This document shows positions 14,820-18,925 of a stretch of 18,925 nt of DNA, piece after piece. Position 1 is the first letter of the stretch, and every line of letters starts with the position of its first letter. Origin of the DNA: ANME-2 cluster archaeon (GTDB lineage: Archaea; Halobacteriota; Methanosarcinia; Methanosarcinales; Methanocomedenaceae); NCBI GenBank assembly GCA_022353185.1, contig JAKRWB010000203.1, forward strand, positions 1-18,925. Direction: 5' to 3'. The position numbers and the translations under genes were made by a program. The notes under the pieces are model-generated. The model searched no databases, was not told the DNA's origin, and saw only the letters and a list, made by a program, of their open reading frames with translations.

Positions 14820-16045
14820 TTTTGTTCCTCCGTATCGGTTACTTTGCAGTATATTTTCCCGTCAATTACTCGCATCTCCAACGCATCTCCTTTTTTTGCA
14901 TCTCTAATACTCCTGACCAACCTGCCATCATGCATTACGATGGTGTACCCACGCTTCAATGTATTTAGCGGACTAATAGCATTGAGTTTATCCACGCACG
15001 ATTCCAGGTGTTTGTTGTGCAGTTCAAGTTCCCGGTCCATGGTGAGAGCAAGGCGCGTTCCCAGTTCGTCCACACGCTGGATATGCTGGTTCAATGTACC
15101 CATCAGGCGCCGGGCATCTACACGATTTTCGAGATGCAAAAGATGATTAATGTGATGAGAGACCAGACCGGAGATGGATGATATGAGATGCGACCGGGCC
15201 GTATCTACCCTGACCATCACTTCATTCCGGTCTGGTACTACCAGTTCAGCAGCAGCTGAAGGGGTTGGTGCCCGGATGTCTGCTGTCAGATCTGCCACGG
15301 TAAAATCGGTCTCATGCCCTATTGCAGATACCACAGGAATCTTTGAATCATAGATCGCCCGGGCAACCTGCTCGCTGTTAAATGGCCACAGGTCTTCAAG
15401 GGAACCTCCGCCCCTGGCAAGGATAATAACGTCAATGTCCATACTGTTCAGGCGCTTAATGGAATTGACTATACTCTCCACGGCATTATCACCCTGGACC
15501 ACAGTAGGGGACAGCAGTATATCCACCGGGAATCTACGCCTGGTCACGTTAATAATATCATGTAATACGGCCCCGGTAGGAGATGTTGCTACTCCAATGC
15601 GTCTGGGAAATTGTGGTAATGTCTTCTTGTGCTCGGCATCGAATAATCCCTGGGCAGACAGTTTTTTCTTTAATTTCTCCAGTGCTATGTGCAGTTCCCC
15701 GATACCGTCGGGCCTGAGGGCCGTGACCACAAGCTGGTAACTCCCCCGGACCTCGTACACATCTATGTCGCCCCGGGCAAGCAATTTCATACCCACTTCA
15801 GGCTGGAAGGTCAGGGTGCGGCAGTTGTTCCTGAACATCACGCAGTTTAGCTGGGAGCGGCTATCTTTCAGGGTGAAGTACTTGTGTCCCGAACTGTGAT
15901 TGGTAAGGTTCGATATCTCACCCTGCACCCATATATTTCGAAGGTGGGGGTCACCGCTTAACATATCGTGGATATAGTGGTTGAGTTCACCAACTGAACA
16001 TATGTCGGTTTTTTCAGGGCCAGACTGGAAATCGAGCAAATTCAC
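14816..16045 (-). CDS. xseA: Exonuclease VII large subunit
   Basis: 409-residue catalytic subunit. An N-terminal OB-fold (about 15-110; VGELNHYIHDML, WVQGEISNL, SGHKYFTLKD) binds single-stranded DNA. The catalytic domain follows with GVATSPTGAVLHDI, a VQGDNAVESIV segment, ARGGGSLEDLWPFN, IGHETDFTVADLTADIRAPTP and SAAAEL, all family hallmarks. A coiled-coil region and a C-terminal strand segment (LKRGYTIVMHDGRLVRS) complete it. The start is GTG at 16045: the adjacent ATG at 16047 is out of frame and meets a stop at once. No ribosome site is seen, and a TATA-like stretch about 21 nt upstream suggests a near-leaderless transcript. A 9-bp inverted repeat overlaps the start. Confidence 0.95.
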   Translation of the reverse strand: MNLLDFQSGPEKTDICSVGELNHYIHDMLSGDPHLRNIWVQGEISNLTNHSSGHKYFTLKDSRSQLNCVMFRNNCRTLTFQPEVGMKLLARGDIDVYEVRGSYQLVVTALRPDGIGELHIALEKLKKKLSAQGLFDAEHKKTLPQFPRRIGVATSPTGAVLHDIINVTRRRFPVDILLSPTVVQGDNAVESIVNSIKRLNSMDIDVIILARGGGSLEDLWPFNSEQVARAIYDSKIPVVSAIGHETDFTVADLTADIRAPTPSAAAELVVPDRNEVMVRVDTARSHLISSISGLVSHHINHLLHLENRVDARRLMGTLNQHIQRVDELGTRLALTMDRELELHNKHLESCVDKLNAISPLNTLKRGYTIVMHDGRLVRSIRDAKKGDALEMRVIDGKIYCKVTDTEEQN

Positions 16046-16072
16046 ATACTATAATTGACAGGATATAGTATG
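16045..16072. promoter_or_regulatory. 9-bp perfect inverted repeat over the xseA start (candidate operator)
   Basis: CATACTATA (16045-16053) and TATAGTATG (16064-16072) are perfect reverse complements separated by 10 bases. The left arm touches the xseA GTG and the right arm contains the TATA-like sequence, so a bound protein would cover the promoter. It could also fold in RNA near the start codon. Confidence 0.4.
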
Positions 16073-16111
16073 AGGTTTTTGATAGGAGAGTGAAAGTAAT
16101 CTGTAGACCTA

Positions 16112-16570
16112 TCAGTAGCTGTTTACAAACGAGTCCAGTGTCATCATTCCTTCCATTTCATCTTCCCTTATCGTTGAGGCATGGAAAACAGAACTGTGCA
16201 CCATTATAGGTGCATTTGTGCGCACAGCAAGGGAGATGCAGTCACTGGGTCTTGCATCTATTTCAATAGTAGTATCATCGTAGTTCAGGATGAGCCTGGC
16301 ATAATATATACCATCCTTGATCTCATCAATGAACACGCTGGAGATATTGGCATCCAGCCTCTCGAGAATCGAGGTAATGAGGTCATGTGTCATAGGCCTG
16401 GGCGTAATCGAGTTGTTGGCAGCTGAGTTTATGGATACCCCTTCAGACATCCCCACATAGATGGGCATTATCCCCCCTTCATCATTTGAGATTATGACAA
16501 CCGGGGTCAAACCGTGCAGTGTATTGGTCATGTACACACCCATTACATACACTGGAATGAAATCATTCAT
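16112..16570 (-). CDS. DUF151 / bifunctional nuclease (BFN) family protein
   Basis: 152-residue protein with the BFN domain over nearly its whole length: PVVIISNDEGGIMPIYVG (residues 23-40), then SINSAANN and RPMTHDLITSILERL, then VFIDEIKDGIYYARL and DARPSDCISLAVRTNAPI. The last matches the conserved RPSDAIALA-type motif, here with Cys in place of the usual Ala. Members in plants and bacteria have been reported to have nuclease activity; the role in archaea is unknown. A TATA-like element is centred 26 nt upstream of the ATG with no ribosome site, indicating a leaderless transcript. It sits between xseA and metE on the same strand but with gaps of 66 and 97 bases, so it is probably its own unit. 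Confidence 0.88.
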   Translation of the reverse strand: MNDFIPVYVMGVYMTNTLHGLTPVVIISNDEGGIMPIYVGMSEGVSINSAANNSITPRPMTHDLITSILERLDANISSVFIDEIKDGIYYARLILNYDDTTIEIDARPSDCISLAVRTNAPIMVHSSVFHASTIREDEMEGMMTLDSFVNSY

Positions 16571-16590
16571 GGTATGTTATTGGAAGATGT

Positions 16591-16605
16591 GTATTAAAAA
16601 GCTTT
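16591..16605 (-). promoter_or_regulatory. Leaderless promoter for the BFN-family gene
   Basis: On the minus strand AAAGCTTTTTAATAC has a TATA-like TTTTTAATA centred 26 nt before the ATG at 16570. Transcription would start at the ATG itself. No ribosome-binding site lies in between. Confidence 0.5.
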
Positions 16606-16616
16606 AGGGCGCAGAT

Positions 16617-16665
16617 GGTAGAAGGTAGAAGGTAGAAGGTAGAAGGTAGAAGGTAGAAGGTAGAT
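16617..16665. repeat. Heptanucleotide tandem repeat, (GGTAGAA)6 plus one variant
   Basis: Six exact GGTAGAA units (16617-16658) and a seventh, GGTAGAT, end two bases before the metE stop codon. On the metE strand it reads TTCTACC repeats immediately after the stop, and it lies about 20 bases upstream of the BFN promoter. Perfect identity of the units suggests recent slippage and likely copy-number variation among strains. Confidence 0.95.
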
Positions 16666-16667
16666 AG

Positions 16668-17705
16668 TTACCGTCCCTGGCGGAACAGTTCCATACCTTT
16701 TGCCGTGTTATTTAGCAGTTGCTGTGCCATGTCCTGGGTAGGCCATGAACCCAGGCCGCAATCAGGTCCGGCATATTTGATGCTGTCTCCGAACATTCTG
16801 TAAATACTGGTTAGCCTGCCCGCTATGACATCTGGTGTTTCCATCCGGGTGACCACTTCTGTTATTCTGTCAGGTTCCTTCCAGACATTGGTGTTGTATT
16901 TTTCGTTGAGGGCGGCAGTCAGGCCGAATATATCTGTGCGGGCTATACCCACTCTGAGGAAAGTATCAGATGTGGTAAGGTCTGAGCGGTCGACGAGTTC
17001 AAGATATGAGGGATTTGCTGCTGATTCCACTCCTATGACGTTAATGGATGGGACTTCGCACACCAGTTTGTAATTTAGGGGCGAATGCAGGTGTATTTCG
17101 GTGTCTATGCCGTGGTTTTGGGCGGTCTGGCCTGCTATGGTGAGTGCTTTTATTGTATCTTCATCGGCGTGCATTATCTGTGGATTTATACCAATACTGG
17201 GTTCGTCAATGGATACTGTAACTACTTCAAGGTCGTCAGAGTGGCTGATTGCATTCTTAACAAACCTGTCAATGCTTCTTGCTATTGTCAGCAATACGTC
17301 GCTGTATGATGTGCCGCCGAACTCTTGTTGGTATAGCTCTAAAGGTCCTGTGGCGCACACTCGAATCTTTAGGGCTTCGCCGTGCCGGGCCCTGTACTCA
17401 CCTGCCAGGGTGGTAATGGCTTCCATTTCCAGGATTTTTGCATCGGATTCCCTGACCAGTAGGGGCTCTTCTGTACGTTTGGGGTCGTTTATGATGTTCA
17501 GGAACTGCTTGTTCATGTCCTGGAACTGGGGGTAGGTGGGGACTTCCACACCTGCTTCTATCTTCTGCTGCATTGAAAGGACGATTGTCCGGAACAGGAG
17601 TTCGTCTTCTTGCCTGGAAGCAGCTGCTTGTGCTATCCAATCCCTCGTGATGTCAGGGGGGAGAGGATAACTGCCGATGTCGTCAAAGGTAATATCAGGG
17701 GTCAT
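16668..17705 (-). CDS. metE: MetE-like, folate-independent methionine synthase (archaeal short form)
   Basis: 345-residue TIM-barrel protein of the short archaeal MetE family, which methylates homocysteine to methionine, using a methyl-corrinoid rather than methyl-folate in characterised archaeal members. It covers only the C-terminal catalytic half of bacterial MetE. Visible motifs: DDIGSYPLPP (8-17), SIDEPS (165-170) and PDCGLGSW (314-321). Expected zinc ligands are His205, Glu227 and Cys316; the position normally Cys (two after the His) is His207 (EIHLHSP). I use the ATG at 17705 because the conserved start follows directly and a BRE/TATA pair lies about 30 nt upstream, implying a leaderless mRNA. 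An in-frame ATG at 17789 adds 28 tyrosine-rich residues that look untranslated. The methyl donor is unproven. Confidence 0.85.
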   Translation of the reverse strand: MTPDITFDDIGSYPLPPDITRDWIAQAAASRQEDELLFRTIVLSMQQKIEAGVEVPTYPQFQDMNKQFLNIINDPKRTEEPLLVRESDAKILEMEAITTLAGEYRARHGEALKIRVCATGPLELYQQEFGGTSYSDVLLTIARSIDRFVKNAISHSDDLEVVTVSIDEPSIGINPQIMHADEDTIKALTIAGQTAQNHGIDTEIHLHSPLNYKLVCEVPSINVIGVESAANPSYLELVDRSDLTTSDTFLRVGIARTDIFGLTAALNEKYNTNVWKEPDRITEVVTRMETPDVIAGRLTSIYRMFGDSIKYAGPDCGLGSWPTQDMAQQLLNNTAKGMELFRQGR

Positions 17706-17727
17706 ATGGAACAATAATGATGCCACA

Positions 17728-17746
17728 TAATAATAATACTTTTTGG
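17728..17746 (-). promoter_or_regulatory. Leaderless promoter for the metE-like gene
   Basis: On the minus strand TCCAAAAAGTATTATTATT combines a BRE-like CCAAAAAG and a TATA-like TATTATTATT, centred about 30 nt before the ATG at 17705. This supports the shorter start. Confidence 0.5.
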
Positions 17747-17817
17747 AGTAACAGTCACAATAGTCAATATGTATTGATTTATGTATCATAGATTTAGAAA
17801 AATCACTTGATCTTAAT

Positions 17818-17900
17818 CGTTATACTCCACAGCTCTGCTGCGACTGGAACAAAGCATGGTCAATGCAACCTCAGTCGCCTGAGCCAGGAGATACCACCCA
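17818..17900 (+). ncRNA. Cobalamin-riboswitch-like element, possibly a relic
   Basis: The plus strand carries GAGCCAGGAGATACCACCC (17881-17899), close to the B12 box consensus (AGCCAGGAGACCTGCC). Upstream, CAGCTCTGCTGCGACTGG resembles the GCTGyCCCGCAACTGT core. GCGACTG (17840-17846) pairs perfectly with CAGTCGC (17872-17878), and an inner hairpin GCAT-GGTCA-ATGC (17854-17866) sits in the loop. The order core, stem, B12 box is that of cobalamin aptamers, but the usual GGGAAG segment and peripheral arms are not evident. No intact plus-strand gene follows; only the antisense side of an ATPase pseudogene does. It may therefore be a stranded remnant of a lost B12 or cobalt transport operon. The metE-like gene is divergent and not under its control. 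Confidence 0.4.
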
Positions 17901-18015
17901 ACTCTCATGGGGGGGCTTCATTCAGCCAAAACAACATCAATATTCACAAAAACCCAATCTTCGCGCCGTTCGCACCCTATGCAGCGAGCCAAAAAGCAAT
18001 TCCCCAATTCCCCTC

Positions 18016-18475
18016 TTACCCCCCACACTGCTCCAGTTCCCCAACAGTCAGTAGCACCGGAACATCCCCTCCTTCGCACATCATTACACGCCCGGGCCAG
18101 CAGATGCGGCTCAATGGACGCCTCCTCAAGAATATCAGGTTGGGAAAACACCCCCCTGGTGCCGGCATCCATCAATATCGCCCCATCCTTCATCACAATG
18201 GTCCTGCTTGCATATTCTGCCACCACGCCCATGTCGTGACTTATCAGGATTATCGTTTTTCCTGCTTTGTTCAACATCTTCATCCGGGCCAGGAACTTGT
18301 TCAGGTGTCCCCTGTCCTGCTTGGTGGTGGGTTCGTCCAGCACGATGATATGACAGTATGGAAACCACAGCCAGCCTTTGCCTCTGGCTCCGGCTCAGTG
18401 AGTGCGGGTGACGGTTGCGGTATTCTTAGAGGCCATCATTTCCAGGGCCAGGTCTACCCCAAAATCGCCATATAC
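18016..18475 (-). pseudogene. Degraded ECF/CbiO-type transporter ATPase
   Basis: Fragments of an energy-coupling-factor ATPase in several frames. GVDLALEMM, then (shifted) EYRNRHPHSLSRSQRQRLAV, then (shifted) LDEPTTKQDRGHLNKF with ISHDMGVVAEYASRTIVM, then (shifted again) DVPVLLTVGELEQCGG and a stop at 18016-18018. Read in order these match Walker B, the H-loop and the end of EcfA/CbiO proteins. At least three frameshifts are present, and bases are missing just before LDEPTT. The ABC signature LSGGQ is changed to LSRSQ. The N-terminal half with Walker A is absent. The gene is dead. Such ATPases serve cobalt, nickel or vitamin uptake, which fits the nearby B12-box-like element, but the original substrate is unknown. 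Confidence 0.85.
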
Positions 18476-18651
18476 AGGCCAGTGACTTTTTCTGGTGTAT
18501 ATCGGTGATAGCAGGATTGCTGTTTCTTGCATTCAGTTTTTGCAGTCATATGCAAGTTGTTCCTATATTAGTCTCATCATCGGAACTAAATAATATAATA
18601 TACAATGAAATAAAAATAATTTCTTAATATTCTCTCCCAATAGTACCCCCT

Positions 18652-18925
18652 ATGATAACCCAAAAACAAGTTTTTGAGTTTTTACTTGAAAAACAAGAAA
18701 TCAATGGTGGATATACTGGAAATGATTTAACGGTATTGGCCGAACAATTAAATGTCACATCACGAGGCATCCGAAAGCGATTATCTATATGGGTAAAAAA
18801 TAACAAAGAATTCTCACAATTCATTTACCTTGGAAAAGAAAAACCCTCAATAACTCTCTTTGAGTTCTTCAAAATTGAACAGGAACTCACAACAAACCCA
18901 ATTCAGGTAAAGAAAATAATCTATG
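18652..18925 (+). CDS. N-terminus of a helix-turn-helix protein, cut by the window end
   Basis: Open reading frame of 91 codons from the ATG at 18652 running off the right edge without a stop. It starts MITQKQVFEFLLEKQEINGG. A helix-turn-helix-like stretch, DLTVLAEQLNVTSRGIRKRL (about residues 28-47), lies near the start and is lysine-rich. The second part (FIYLGKEKPSITLFEFFKIEQEL) looks like a folded extension, not repeats. The pattern recalls the DNA-binding start of transposases or integrase-like proteins, or of a transcription regulator. I cannot decide without the rest. No ribosome site; an AT-rich TTCTTAATAT about 26 nt upstream may be a TATA box. Codon use is much more AT-rich than in the housekeeping genes, suggesting recently acquired DNA. 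The 176 bases to its left show nothing clear. Confidence 0.6.
   Translation, partial: MITQKQVFEFLLEKQEINGGYTGNDLTVLAEQLNVTSRGIRKRLSIWVKNNKEFSQFIYLGKEKPSITLFEFFKIEQELTTNPIQVKKIIY

Noticed and set aside
16617..16665. CRISPR array
   Set aside because: Units are 7 bp with no spacers, so this is a simple tandem repeat.
17706..17789. 28-residue N-terminal extension of the metE-like protein
   Set aside because: It contains Tyr/Lys-rich residues unlike the family start and spans the promoter-like TATA box; the ATG at 17705 fits better.
17818..17900. tRNA gene
   Set aside because: Neither strand shows a cloverleaf with T-loop and anticodon stem; the cobalamin-like reading explains the stems better.
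17807..18508. Open frame of 233 codons on the plus strand after the B12-box-like element
   Set aside because: It would be the natural riboswitch target, but the sequence is antisense to the ECF ATPase remnant, is Pro/Ser/His-rich and has no recognisable domain or start signals.

Overview
The window looks like a piece of a methane-cycling archaeal chromosome, most likely from the Methanosarcinales or their ANME-2/Methanoperedens-type relatives. The main reason is a long operon of heterodisulfide reductase (Hdr), MvhD and F420-type FdhB/FdhA-like genes. Supporting signs are an archaeal-type YchF GTPase, a short archaeal MetE-type methionine synthase, and TATA boxes about 25-30 nt upstream of start codons, as expected for leaderless archaeal transcripts. 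The exact lineage cannot be settled from the sequence alone. No rRNA, tRNA or CRISPR array was seen.

Layout. (1) 1-1680 is a decaying accessory flank. It holds a RelB/RelE-type toxin-antitoxin pair on the minus strand whose toxin looks truncated. It also holds a broken plus-strand gene that once joined a TIR domain to an FGE-sulfatase (C-type-lectin-fold) domain. The end of that gene looks like the variable region of a diversity-generating retroelement, and a run of small hairpins follows it. (2) 1679-12833 is one tightly packed minus-strand operon of ten genes in transcription order: soluble HdrD-like (HdrC-HdrB fusion), HdrC, HdrB, a 1009-residue double HdrA, MvhD, a conventional HdrA, a second MvhD, FdhB/FrhB-like, FdhA-like molybdopterin protein, and a 63-residue unknown protein. 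Every junction overlaps or is separated by at most four bases. (3) 12834-13370 is an AT-rich regulatory gap with two related palindromes next to the hdr promoter and a 28-bp-arm inverted repeat. (4) 13371-17705 is housekeeping: a YchF-type GTPase (+), then exonuclease VII subunits XseB/XseA, a DUF151 bifunctional-nuclease-family protein and a MetE-like methionine synthase (all -). (5) 17790-18925 is a second decaying flank: a cobalamin-riboswitch-like element (+), a frameshifted ECF/CbiO-type ATPase pseudogene (-), and the 5' end of a helix-turn-helix protein that runs off the window (+).

How the genes work together (inference from family knowledge). The operon encodes the parts of a cytoplasmic electron-bifurcating or confurcating complex. 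HdrB and the HdrD-like protein would act on CoM-S-S-CoB or related disulfides. HdrC and the ferredoxin domains would wire electrons to flavin in HdrA. MvhD would connect HdrA to the FdhB/FdhA-like module, which should handle F420 and possibly formate or another small substrate. Two HdrA-MvhD units in one operon suggest two flavin-based electron-splitting sites in one assembly, or two alternative complexes. The most unusual features are the asymmetric double HdrA, the reduced FdhA-like subunit with a Cys-His site, the unknown 63-residue last gene, and the TIR-FGE retroelement-target relic.
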